A stretch of 64,000 nt of DNA from contig NC_067205.1 in the NCBI RefSeq assembly GCF_026262505.1, positions 27,172,556-27,236,555 on the forward strand. The letters are read 5' to 3'. Below are positions 45,230 to 56,105 of the stretch, piece by piece. The stretch is from Trichomonas vaginalis G3 (taxonomy: Eukaryota; Parabasalia; Trichomonadida; Trichomonadidae). Positions within the stretch are counted from its first letter, which is position 1. Every line of letters starts with the position of its first letter. A program made the position numbers and the translations under genes. The notes beneath the pieces are model-generated. The model made no database searches. It was given only the letters and a program-made list of their open reading frames with translations, and was not told where the DNA came from.

Positions 45230-45365
45230 TGAGTGTAAATGACCCAAAAATAATGTTTAGGTGAAGAGGTGAGATCTCACCTCTTTTTTCACCTGTTTTT
45301 TCACCCTCACCGCTTAGCGGCTCAGACCCTTTGGGTCTCGTGAATTTACACCAAAAATAATGTTT
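45230..45365. repeat. Hairpin cassette, second left-arm copy
   Basis: Same arrangement as at 43421, 1809 bp further on; same three inverted repeats in the same order. Confidence 0.85.
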
Positions 45366-45639
45366 TGTTATGACTTCATCGAACTTAAACGTAAATGCTT
45401 TGTCATGACTTCTTCGTAAATGCTTTGTCAAAACTTCTTCGTAAATGCTTTGTCGAAACTTCTTCGTAAATGTTTTGTCATGACTTCATCGTAAATGTTT
45501 TGTCATGATTTCATCGTAAATGTTTTGTCAAACTGCATCGAAACTATACGTAAATGTTTTGTTATGACTTTGTCAAGATTTCATCGTAAATGCTTTGTCA
45601 AGATTTCTTCATAATGAGCGTAAATGACCAAAAAATAAT

Positions 45640-46030
45640 TCATGAGGGTAGATATCGGGTTATATCTAACCATCTACCCTAAAATATATTTTAGTTAAAG
45701 TCCATCAAATATTTTTAGGATACTTTCACCAAATAATGTTTATATCAGATGAAACAGTAAAGTATTGCTGAATGTTTCCCTTCATTTCTTTATAAATTAT
45801 TATTTCATTTATGATTTCATTAGATATACACATTCTACCCTCATTTCATTCTATACACAATTTACATCATAGACGATTTAATAGATATAATACTTTACTG
45901 TTTCATCTGATATAAACATTATTTGGTGAAAGTATCCTAAAAATATTTGATGGACTTTAACTAAAATATATTTTAGGGTAGATGGTTAGATATAACCCGA
46001 TATCTACCCTCATGAATTATTTTTTGGTCA
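45640..46030. other. Centre of the palindrome with short unique spacer
   Basis: A non-array sequence containing GGGTAGATATCGGGTTATAT and CAGATGAAACAGTAAAGTATT runs inward on the left to about 45768, and its inverse resumes at about 45888. The ~120 bp between (45769-45887) is not palindromic: AT-rich, with no gene. The geometric midpoint of the element (45,800) falls in this spacer, as expected for an inverted dimer. Confidence 0.85.
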
Positions 46031-46288
46031 TTTACGCTCATTATGAAGAAATCTTGACAAAGCATTTACGATGAAATCTTGACAAAGTCATAACAAAACA
46101 TTTACGTATAGTTTCGATGCAGTTTGACAAAACATTTACGATGAAATCATGACAAAACATTTACGATGAAGTCATGACAAAACATTTACGAAGAAGTTTC
46201 GACAAAGCATTTACGAAGAAGTTTTGACAAAGCATTTACGAAGAAGTCATGACAAAGCATTTACGTTTAAGTTCGATGAAGTCATAAC

Positions 46289-46430
46289 AAAACATTATTT
46301 TTGGTGTAAATTCACGAGACCCAAAGGGTCTGAGCCGCTAAGCGGTGAGGGTGAAAAAACAGGTGAAAAAAGAGGTGAGATCTCACCTCTTCACCTAAAC
46401 ATTATTTTTGGGTCATTTACACTCATTACG
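46289..46430. repeat. Hairpin cassette, right arm copy 1
   Basis: Inverse of the cassette at 45230: AGACCCAAAGGGTCT, CCGCTAAGCGG and GAGGTGAGATCTCACCTC in that order. Confidence 0.85.
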
Positions 46431-48125
46431 ATGAAGTCATAACAAAACATTTACGTATAGTTTCGATGAAATCTTGACAAAGCATATACGATGAAGTTTC
46501 GACAAAACATATACGATGAAGTCATGACAAAACATTTACGTTTAGTTTACGAAGAAGTTTCGACAAAGCATATACGATGAAATCATAACAAAACATTTAC
46601 GATGAAATCATAACAAAACATATACGATGAAGTTTCGACAAAGCATATACGATGAAATCATGACAAAACATTTACGAAGAAGCTTTGACAAAGTGTTTAC
46701 GATGAAGTTTTGACAAAGTGTTTACGATGAAGTTTTGACAAAACATTTACGATGAAGTCATGACAAAACATTTACGAAGAAGTTTCGACAAAGTGTTTAC
46801 GATGAAGTCATGACAAAACATTTACGAAGAAGTTTCGACAAAGCATTTACGAAGAAGTTTTGACAAAACATATACGATGAAGTTTCGACAAAGTGTTTAC
46901 GATGAAGTTTCGACAAAGTGTTTACCATGAAGTCATGACAAAACATATACGAAGAAGTCATGACAAAACATTTACGAAGAAGTCATGACAAAACATTTAC
47001 GATGAAGTCATGACAAAACATTTACGTTTAGTTTACGAAGAAGTTTCGACAAAGTGTTTACGATGAAGTCATGACAAAACATATACGAAGAAGTCATGAC
47101 AAAACATTTACGAAGAAGTCATGACAAAACATTTACGATGAAGTCATGACAAAACATTTACGTTTAGTTTACGAAGAAGTTTCGACAAAGTGTTTACCAT
47201 GAAGTCATGACAAAACATATACGAAGAAGTCATGACAAAACATTTACGAAGAAGTCATGACAAAACATTTACGATGAAGTCATGACAAAACATTTACGTT
47301 TAGTTTACGAAGAAGTTTCGACAAAGTGTTTACGATGAAGTTTTGACAAAGTGTTTACGATGAAGTTTTGACAAAACATTTACGAAGAAATCATGACAAA
47401 ACATATACGATGAAGTTTTGACAAAGTGTTTACGATGAAGTCATGACAAAACGTATACGAAGAAGTTTCGATGAAATCTTGACAAAACATTTACGATGAA
47501 ATCTTGACAAAGTCATAACAAAACATATACGATGAAGTCATGACAAAACATTTACGTTTAGTTTACGAAGAAGTTTCGACAAAGTGTTTACCATGAAGTC
47601 ATGACAAAACATATACGAAGAAGTCATGACAAAACATTTACGAAGAAGTCATGACAAAACATATACGATGAAGTTTTGACAAAGTGTTTACGATGAAGTT
47701 TTGACAAAACATATACGATGAAGTCATGACAAAACATATACGAAGAAGTTTCGATGAAATCTTGACAAAACATTTACGATGAAATCTTTACAAAGTCATA
47801 ACAAAACATATACGATGAAGTCATGACAAAAACATTTACGTTTAGTTTACGAAGAAGTTTCGACAAAGCATATACGATGAAATCATAACAAAACATTTAC
47901 GATGAAATCATAACAAAACATTTACGTTTAGTTTACGATGAAGTCATGACAAAGCATTTACGATGAAATACCTGTAAATGAAGCTTTATAAAGTATGATT
48001 GGAATTTATTTTTGCATTAATCCTGCTGTATTGTCAAAATGTCATGTTGTCAGTAATTTTAAGAGAAGTTAAATAACCTGGTAGCACATGGTAACATGGT
48101 AACACTGAAAACATCTACCTAAACA

Positions 48126-48500
48126 TTATTTTTGGTGTAAATTCAGCAACAAAATGAACGAGGTCAGGATTTATGTAAATACCTTTGAATTCATTCATAA
48201 CGCCCTTTGTAAGCTCATAAAATGCTTGTTTTGAGGTTGAGCCACTTTTGGCTCGACCGTATTCTTTCAACCAAAACTCAAGAATTTCCTGCATGAATTT
48301 TGTATAAAAAGCAACCGCCGGAATTCAGACTGTTGCTATATTCTTCACAAAACGCCTTATAATACTCTTCCAGGACTTATTTTCCAACAACTTTCTAAAG
48401 TCTTTCCTAAACTGACGGCGCAAAGCGCCAAGACCGAAGGTCCTGACTAACTGACTGACTGACTGACTGACTGACGGCACAAAGTGGCTTAACGAAAACA
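48126..48500 (-). pseudogene. Remnant of an element coding sequence, copy 1 (broken)
   Basis: About 370 bp of non-repeat sequence whose minus strand has clear protein-like composition (Tyr-, Glu-, Lys- and Trp-containing, unlike the surrounding array). I do not recognise the protein. It is broken at least once and partial. A (GACT)n microsatellite, six units, sits next to it at about 48448-48474. A near-identical copy lies ~1.6 kb further at 49730-50100. Not present in the left arm. Confidence 0.5.
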
Positions 48501-48528
48501 TTAATATATAAAATTCATGAAAATTCAT

Positions 48529-48655
48529 GAAAATTCACGAGACCCAAAGGGTCTGAGCCGCTAAGCGGCGAGGGTGAAAAAACAGGTGAAAAAAGAGGTG
48601 AGATCTCACCTCTTCACCTAAACATTATTTTTGGGTCATTTACACTCATTACGAT
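48529..48655. repeat. Hairpin cassette, right arm copy 2
   Basis: Same three inverted repeats; the CCGCTAAGCGG stem is followed by CGAGGG here instead of TGAGGG. Preceded by a short GAAAATTCAT direct repeat. Confidence 0.85.
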
Positions 48656-49729
48656 GAAGTCATAACAAAACATTTACGTATAGTTTCGATGAAATCTTGA
48701 CAAAGCATATACGATGAAGTTTCGACAAAACATATACGTTTAAGTTCGATGAAGCATTTACGATGAAGTCATGACAAAACATTTACGAAGAAATCATGAC
48801 AAAACATTTACGTTTAGTTTACGAAGAAGTTTCGACAAAGTGTTTACCATGAAGTCATGACAAAACATATACGAAGAAGTCATGACAAAACATTTACGAA
48901 GAAGTCATGACAAAACATATACGAAGAAGTCATGACAAAACATATACGATGAAGTTTTGACAAAGTGTTTACGATGAAGTCATGACAAAACATTTACGAT
49001 GAAGTCATGACAAAACATTTACGTTTAGTTTACGAAGAAGTTTCGACAAAGTGTTTACGATGAAGTCATGACAAAACATATACGAAGAAGTCATGACAAA
49101 ACATTTACGAAGAAGTCATGACAAAACATTTACGATGAAGTCATGACAAAACATTTACGTTTAGTTTACGAAGAAGTTTCGACAAAGTGTTTACCATGAA
49201 GTCATGACAAAACATATACGAAGAAGTCATGACAAAACATTTACGAAGAAGTCATGACAAAACATATACGATGAAGTTTTGACAAAGTGTTTACGATGAA
49301 GTTTTGACAAAACATATACGATGAAGTCATGACAAAACATATACGAAGAAGTTTCGATGAAATCTTGACAAAACATTTACGATGAAATCTTGACAAAGTC
49401 ATAACAAAACATATACGATGAAGTCATGACAAAACATTTACGTTTAGTTTACGAAGAAGTTTCGACAAAGCATATACGATGAAATCATAACAAAACATTT
49501 ACGATGAAATCATAACAAAACATTTACGTTTAGTTTACGATGAAGTCATGACAAAGCATTTACGATGAAATACCTGTAAATGAAGCTTTATAAAGTATGA
49601 TTGGAATTTATTTTTGCATTAATCCTGCTGTATTGTCAAAATGTCATGTTGTCAGTAATTTTAAGAGAAGTTAAATAACCTGGTAGCACATGGTAACATG
49701 GTAACACTGAAAACATCTACCTAAACATT

Positions 49730-50100
49730 ATTTTTGGTGTAAATTCAGCAACAAAATGAACGAGGTCAGGATTTATGTAAATACCTTTGAATTCATTCAT
49801 AACGCCCTTTGTAAGCTCATAAAATGCTTGTTTTGAGGTTGAGCCACTTTTGGCTCGACCGTATTCTTTCAACCAAAACTCAAGAATTTCCTGCATGAAT
49901 TTTGTATAAAAAGCAACCGCCGGAATTCAGACTGTTGCTATATTCTTCACAAAACGCCTTATAATACTCTTCCCAGGACTTATTTTCCAACAACTTTCTA
50001 AAGTCTTTCCTAAACTGACGGCGCAAAGCGCCAAGACCGAAGGTCCTGACTAACTGACTGACTGACTGACTGACTGACGGCACAAAGTGGCTTAACGAAA
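49730..50100 (-). pseudogene. Remnant of an element coding sequence, copy 2 (broken)
   Basis: Near-identical to the remnant at 48126-48500, 1603 bp away, with the same (GACT)n run beside it (about 50050-50078). Unknown family, partial and broken. Confidence 0.5.
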
Positions 50101-50131
50101 ACATTAATATATAAAATTCATGAAAATTCAT

Positions 50132-50258
50132 GAAAATTCACGAGACCCAAAGGGTCTGAGCCGCTAAGCGGCGAGGGTGAAAAAACAGGTGAAAAAAGAG
50201 GTGAGATCTCACCTCTTCACCTAAACATTATTTTTGGGTCATTTACACTCATTACGAT
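50132..50258. repeat. Hairpin cassette, right arm copy 3
   Basis: Same cassette as at 48529, 1603 bp away, so it is part of the same duplicated ~1.6-kb block. Confidence 0.85.
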
Positions 50259-51346
50259 GAAGTCATAACAAAACATTTACGTATAGTTTCGATGAAATCT
50301 TGACAAAGCATATACGATGAAGTTTCGACAAAACATATACGTTTAAGTTCGATGAAGCATTTACGATGAAGTCATGACAAAACATTTACGAAGAAATCAT
50401 GACAAAACATTTACGTTTAAGTTCGATGAAGTCATAACAAAACATTTACGTTTAGTTTACGATGAAATCATGACAAAACATATACGATGAAATCATGACA
50501 AAACATTTACGTTTAAGTTCGATGAAGTCATAACAAAACATTTACGTTTAGTTTACGATGAAGTCATGACAAAACATATACGATGAAATCATGACAAAAC
50601 ATTTACGATGAAGTTTTGACAAAACATTTACGAAGAAGTTTCGACAAAGCATATACGAAGAAGTCATGACAAAACATTTACGATGAAGTCATGACAAAAC
50701 ATTTACGAAGAAGTCATAACAAAACGTTTACGATGAAGTTCGACAAAACATATACGATGAAATCATGACAAAGCATTTACGATGAAATCATGACAAAACA
50801 TATATGAAGAAGTCATAACAAAACGTTTACGATGAAGTCATGACAAAACATATACGATGAAGTTTTGACAAAACATTTACGATGAAATCATGACAAAACA
50901 TATACGTTTAGTTTCGATGAAGTCATAACAAAGCATTTACGATGAAATCATGACAAAACATATACGATGAAATCATGACAAAAAATTTACGATGAAGTCA
51001 TGTCAAAACATATACGAAATCATTAATGAAAACATTAACGTAAACATTTACGATAAAATTTATTTCCTGGACTGTTGTCAAAATGTCATGTTGTCAGTAA
51101 TTTTAAGAGAAGTTAAATAACCTGGTGACACATGGTGACGTGGTGACACTGAAAACATTTACGTTTAAGTTCGATGAAGTCATAACAAAGCATTTACGAT
51201 GAAATCATGACAAAACATATACGAAGAAATCATGACAAAACATTTACGTTTAGTTTCGATGAAGTTAGTGTCTATGTTATACAGTAATGTTAGTCATGAA
51301 TGTTTGTCCTAAGTGTTGGCGTTAGTGTTGAAAAATAATGTTTGTC

Positions 51347-52051
51347 CTACATGAAGCCGTACAAGCGTTTGAATTTGTTTATGAATAAAATTACACTCTT
51401 GTTTTCTGTATCTATCATACAAACATAAGCAGCACCTGTTTTTGTAAAGTTTATATGAAGTTTTCGATAGTTAAGACCTGTATAATAATAGAATGCGTCT
51501 TCATTCTCAACATAGTAGTAGAACTCAAACGAATGCTTACCATAATCTGTTATTTCAACAGCTTCGTCAGATATTTCATCAACGAACTCATAAACTATAT
51601 CGCCATACTTGCTTTTATTTCTATTGTTTTCAGATCTAGAACACCAACGAAGGTTTGAGATTCTGTTGTCCGTTCTATCATGATTTATATGGTCTATTTC
51701 TTTCAAATTGTTTGGATTTTCAATCCACTGTTCTGCAATAATTCTATGCTTTAAATGTATTTTGTTGTTTAAACTAAGCACAATATAACCATAATTATTT
51801 AAGCATTCACTCATAATATGTTTGTCTTTCTTTCGACGAATAGTAAAAGGATATGTCGTACAAATCTCATAATCTTCATGATTTCTCAATGTTTCCCATT
51901 GAGTTTGTTCCCCACTAACGTTCTCATTGACGTCTTCAATATCTTCTTCCTCACTGAACTCGTCAATATTTTCACTAGCTCCTTCTGTAATGTTTTCATC
52001 GGCATTGTCATTGACTTCTTCTGTAATGTTAGATGTTGTTGTTTCGCTCAT
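51347..52051 (-). CDS. HNH homing-type endonuclease, right arm (looks whole, 234 aa)
   Basis: Residues 1-50 are acidic (Glu/Asp/Asn-rich). From 52 a NUMOD4-like segment (WETLRNHEDYEI) leads into an HNH_3 core at about 87-140: NYGYIVLSLNN, HRIIAEQW, then EIDHINHDRTDNRISNLRWC, the His-Asn-His type active site of phage and virus free-standing endonucleases. Residues ~172-234 form a second domain (SFEFYYYVENEDAFYYY..., IDTENKSVILFI) that resembles most of the ~108-aa protein at 55779, so the two genes share a module. Expected role: site-specific DNA nicking or cutting, perhaps in spread or in processing of the palindrome. Divergent from the primase-helicase, 100 bp apart. Confidence 0.85.
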   Translation of the reverse strand: MSETTTSNITEEVNDNADENITEGASENIDEFSEEEDIEDVNENVSGEQTQWETLRNHEDYEICTTYPFTIRRKKDKHIMSECLNNYGYIVLSLNNKIHLKHRIIAEQWIENPNNLKEIDHINHDRTDNRISNLRWCSRSENNRNKSKYGDIVYEFVDEISDEAVEITDYGKHSFEFYYYVENEDAFYYYTGLNYRKLHINFTKTGAAYVCMIDTENKSVILFINKFKRLYGFM

Positions 52052-52151
52052 GTTCTTTCACTAATGTTAAAAAGTTATGTTGTACGAATTTTGAACAGAA
52101 TTTAGAGCAGTTATGAAACAATGAAGTATTTTTACGCTATTGAAAGGAACT

Positions 52152-54681
52152 ATGAGAGTGAAGTACATGACAGCAATGACAAAAGGAACTAATATCAAAC
52201 CTAATGAAATCGCTCACGAGGACATAGAGCTTAACAAGTATTTTGTGGAGTATCTTATAAGTGAAGAGTATGTAAGACCTTACTTCATGTTTGACAGCAT
52301 GAATGAGGATGTTATTTCATGGTTAAAGAATATAAGCAATGTTTTCGGTAAGTACGTCATAGATGACAAAGGTCTTGTTGTATTTTATGAGACAGCAATA
52401 CGAACACAGGAACTAATGGATATTATGCACTCAACAGCAAAGAAAGGATTTAGTACTATTGGCATGAATGAACATTGCAGGAATGACATATACAACCTAT
52501 GCTCACGAAAGCCTTACACAAAAGCAATACAAATGATAGAACATAAGTGTCTAAGGTCAGCAAATGAAATCATTACTGTCAGTGGTTATGAAAGAACTGT
52601 TAGCAAAGATGAGTGGAAACAGCTATTCATATTAAGGAAGGACGTTGCTGAACTAGTTAAACCTGTTGCACAAACATTGTTTCAGATAAGACCAGCAATG
52701 ACTAAGAACCCTTTGACCTTAGTCAATGAGACCATAGAGGTTGAAGATAATGACATGAAAGAACTAGGAATGAATGAGAGAAGTTGTGAAGGATGTTTGA
52801 GTCAAAACACATGGTTCTTCAGAGCTGTTAAGAAACTTAGTAAAGAACGACAGAAATATTTTATAGAGAAGTATTGCAAAGGATGTAAATGAATTGCTTG
52901 AAATAGAACTTAGAGACACTTTCACACTAAAGGACTTGAGGAGAAATAAGTACATGAGTGAAGAAGGTATTGACATAGCTAGTGTTATAAATGACTTAAG
53001 AAGATGTGTTGTCGTTATTGACGGAGCACGTATGACATATCTAGTGAAAGATTATGATGGAATACGAGACACAACAACACTTGTGTCAGTAGATAGCAAG
53101 GAATTCAATAAGCTCATGAAGAGTGTTTATGTAGGACGTATTGAAGAGAAGGATGTGAACGCACTGATGATTTATGAAGCGGGTCAGAACAAGAACTATC
53201 TTATGAAGTCAGGCATGAGATTCTTTGACGAAAGAGATGACATTTACAGCTATTTCAGAGGATATGAGTATGAGGTACTGAATGAAGTAGATGAAAGCAT
53301 TATTGAAGGATATTTGAAACATGTTCACGATGTCATATGTAATGAGGATGAAGAGCTTTATGAGTATGTTTTGAACTGGTTCGCCTACATCGTTCAAAAT
53401 CCTTGTGGAAAGACTGGAACAGTACTTTTGTTAATAGGAAAGCAAGGAACTGGTAAGAATGTACTTAGTAATGTTCTATGCGAGCTCATTAGCAAGTACG
53501 CCAACAATAATATAACGGCAATAGAGAATGTGGTTGGTAGATTCAATGCTGCTATTGAGAACATGAAGCTCATCGTATGCAATGAACTAAGCTCATGCGA
53601 TACGTCTAAGGTCATGAACCACGACGCACTAAAGTCAATAGTAACAGAGACTCAGTTGGACTTAAATCAGAAGTGTCAGCCAGTAAGAAAGATAGAGAAT
53701 GTTTGTAATATCATCATGATATCTAACAACTTCAACTCAGTAAAGATTGACAAAGACGACAGAAGATTTGTTGTCATTGACGTAAGCAGCAGATACAAAG
53801 GAAATTACGAATATTTCTCAAATCTCATTGAAAGCTTTAATGAAGAGTTTTATTCAAACTTACTGACGTACTTCATGAAGAAAGATTTAAGTGAATTTGA
53901 TGTAAGGAAGATACCATTCACCAGGGCTAAACAAGAACTCATCGAAATGAACAAAACACCTTACCAAATGTTTTACGAGGAGTTCTATGAAAAGTTTGTA
54001 TCCGGATGGAATTGTACAGAGTGCTACAGAAGATATAAAGAATTTGCGAAGGAGAATGAATTCTTTGCATGTAGTTCAAATGTATTTGGTGGCAAGATGA
54101 GAGAATTTGTGAAGAGAAGTAGAAAGCGAGACGGTTCTGCAAGAAGTTATATTTACGAAGCAAGTATGATATTAGAAGGTCGTGGAAAGAAAGAAACAGT
54201 GAATTATGAGGAAGTGCTTGAAAAATTCATGGAGTACATGGGAAGCAATATAACATACAACAAAGACATATACAGTGAGTTTAAGTACTACTGTGAACAG
54301 CATGAGATTGAAAAGATGAAGAAGTAAAGGAGACTTTGAAACGCTTATGAAAGACAGTAAGGAGGTCGTCATGAGAACAGTGTTGAAATAGTTCATGAGA
54401 ACAGTGAGGAGGTCATACATGAATGCAATGATGAAATAGTTCACGATGTAGTTCGTGAAGAAGCCATTGCAACAAAGAATGTTATAAAGGATTTCATAGA
54501 ACTTAACAAGGAGGAGTTTAAAGAAGGCTATGAAGTGAAAAGATATGAAGAAGATTTCTTGGCGTATTTGAAGAAAAAGAGACTAAAGCCAATGGCTCAA
54601 AATAAGTTTCAATCGATGTTTGAAAAGAAACGTTTGAGCTATGGTGGTGTAAGAAGCACATATTACTTTGTTAAGAAGTGA
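52152..54681 (+). pseudogene. SF3/D5-like primase-helicase, right-arm copy (broken)
   Basis: Inverted copy of the gene at 36916-39444 with the same Walker A, Walker B and motif C stretches, broken about two or three times. Near-identical at the nucleotide level to the left copy, which points to a recent loss. Domains are described at the left-arm entry. Confidence 0.85.
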
Positions 54682-55388
54682 GGACATTTATTTTTGTCGT
54701 TAGTGTTGGAGTTTGTGTTTGTTGTTAGTGTTTGTCATTTGTGCTGAAGTTAGTACTTGTCGTTAGTGTTGGAGTTCGTGTTTGTTGTTAGTGTTTGTCA
54801 TTTGTGCTGAAGTTAGTACTTGATGTTAGTGTTGGAGTTTGTGTTTGTTGTTAGTGAGAGAATAAATTAAATCATGAACTTTGCCATGGTCTCTGTCCCT
54901 AGTAGTTTTCATTAAGTTCTGGAAATAATGAAAGTCATAAACTTTGCCATGGTCTCTGTCCCTAGTAGTTTTCATTATCTCACAGAGTTAATGAAAGTCA
55001 TACTTTCTATCAGATGAAGCATGCAGATGAACATAACGAAAGTTAGTGAGTTTGCCACGAGTTATGAATAAAATATTGGCATATTAGATGAGATAGCTGA
55101 TGAAACAGATGAAGATAAATTAAATCTTGGACTTTGCCACACTCTGTCCCTAGTTCCTCAAAATCCTTGACAACGTTGCTTAGAAATTTTGGTTCAAAAC
55201 CTCATCTGATTTTAATCTGTTATGCTACCTGTTAAGTTTCGCGAGATTATAAATGTCATGGAGTTATATAAAAAGGAGGGACAGCTAGGGACACTGGAAG
55301 TACTTGTAAGGCTATCTGTTAAGATTGCATGAAATACTAAAAAGTCATGAAATCCATTATCGCTGTGCTAGCTTCACCTTAGAGTAAA
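54682..55388. repeat. Spacer with short repeat families, right arm
   Basis: Mirror of 36209-36915: GTGTTTGTTGTTAGTG / TTAGTGTTGGAG tandem units at 54690-54860, then three CTCTGTCCCTAG words near 54890-55150. No gene. Confidence 0.75.
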
Positions 55389-55625
55389 ATGACGACTAAA
55401 GTCACTGAAGCAATGAAACAAAAGTTTTTGGTAGAATACATTAAATCAGGAGCGGTTCCAGAAGGTTTTTACGTTCATACTATGAAGGATGGTAGAGTTC
55501 AGTTTAGAAAGATAAAGCAACCATTAGATAGAGAAGGAATTTTGAGAAAGATTAAACTTCATGAGGACAACATTGCTAAACTTAGGAAGAAGTTAGAAGA
55601 GTTGGAGAAAGGAAGAGAGTTATAA
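55389..55625 (+). CDS. 78-aa basic coiled-coil protein, right arm (looks whole)
   Basis: Identical to the left-arm protein at 35972-36208. A Lys/Glu/Leu-rich C-terminal helix follows a short strand-rich half. Function unknown. It is the only element gene that looks whole in both arms. Confidence 0.7.
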   Translation: MTTKVTEAMKQKFLVEYIKSGAVPEGFYVHTMKDGRVQFRKIKQPLDREGILRKIKLHEDNIAKLRKKLEELEKGREL

Positions 55626-55778
55626 AGCAATGAATTCAACAGGGTGAAAAAACAGGTGAAAAAAGAGGTGAGATTTCACCACTTCACCTAAACATTATTT
55701 TTGTGCTATGTTTTCATACGTGTGAGGGTGGTGATATCATTAATTTTTAAGTTTATTTTTTATTTTATTTTTATATAA

Positions 55779-56105
55779 ATGACGAAAACTATTGAGATAA
55801 CAAACTACAACGGTCATGAGTTCAAGAATTTGTTCTTCGTTCCTCGTGAAAATACATTCTATCAGATACGAGGGAGAAAGGGTAAATTTAGTTTGAGCGT
55901 TTACGACAACAAACATAATGGGAGATATATAAAAGCAATAGATACAAACGGTAAGCGTGTTTCATTAGCTTTGTCAAAACTTACATACATTTATTTTGAC
56001 AGTGATTTTGACTCTGACGATTGGAGTGACAGCAGCGATACTGAAGAATATGAACTATTGTGTGAAGCACAGCAATGGGAAGCGCTGCAATACTTTTGTA
56101 AATGA
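55779..56105 (+). CDS. ~108-aa protein sharing a module with the HNH endonuclease (looks whole)
   Basis: A 108-codon frame beginning MTKTIEITNYNGHEF. Residues ~14-70 (NLFFVPRENTFYQIRGRKG... then IDTNGKRVSLALSKL) line up with the C-terminal domain of the HNH protein (EFYYYVENEDAFYYYTGL... IDTENKSVILFINKF). The last third is very acidic (DSDFDSDDWSDSSDTEE). The shared module may be a DNA-recognition or protein-contact domain; its function is not known to me. The nearest gene to the right end of the element. Confidence 0.7.
   Translation: MTKTIEITNYNGHEFKNLFFVPRENTFYQIRGRKGKFSLSVYDNKHNGRYIKAIDTNGKRVSLALSKLTYIYFDSDFDSDDWSDSSDTEEYELLCEAQQWEALQYFCK

Larger units (their letters stand above)
40245..45640 (+). 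repeat. Modular ~25-bp repeat array, left arm
   Basis: About 5.4 kb made almost only of a 25-bp unit of the form CGTAAATGTTTTGTCATGACTTCAT. It varies at three slots: AAATGTTTT / AACACTTT / TATGTTTT / TATGCTTT; then CATGAC / CGAAAC / CAAAAC / CAAGAT / TATGAC; then TTCAT / TTCTT. Higher-order copies occur: a block at 41352 recurs at 42543 and 44376 (offsets 1191 and 1833). Two hairpin cassettes (43421-43560, 45230-45365) and three non-array blocks (about 40438-40570, 40690-40830, 43700-43840) interrupt it. No real coding potential: 25 is not a multiple of 3, and open stretches are repeat translations. Iteron-like binding array or satellite are the likely roles. Confidence 0.92.
46020..51330 (-). 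repeat. Modular ~25-bp repeat array, right arm (inverted)
   Basis: Inverse counterpart of the left array, with the same 25-bp vocabulary (ATGAAGTCATGACAAAACATTTACG and variants). It is not an exact mirror. Here a ~1.6-kb higher-order unit is present twice, bringing two copies of a coding remnant (48126-48500 and 49730-50100) that the left arm lacks, and the order of variant repeats differs. Three hairpin cassettes lie inside. Confidence 0.9.

Noticed and set aside
40330-45620. Regular short repeats resembling a CRISPR array
   Set aside because: No unique spacers between repeats; the variable parts are a few recurring alternatives, and the setting is eukaryotic.
45213-46442. 72-aa frames around the hairpin cassettes on both strands near the centre
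   Set aside because: Mirror-image translations of repeat plus cassette; no conserved protein features.
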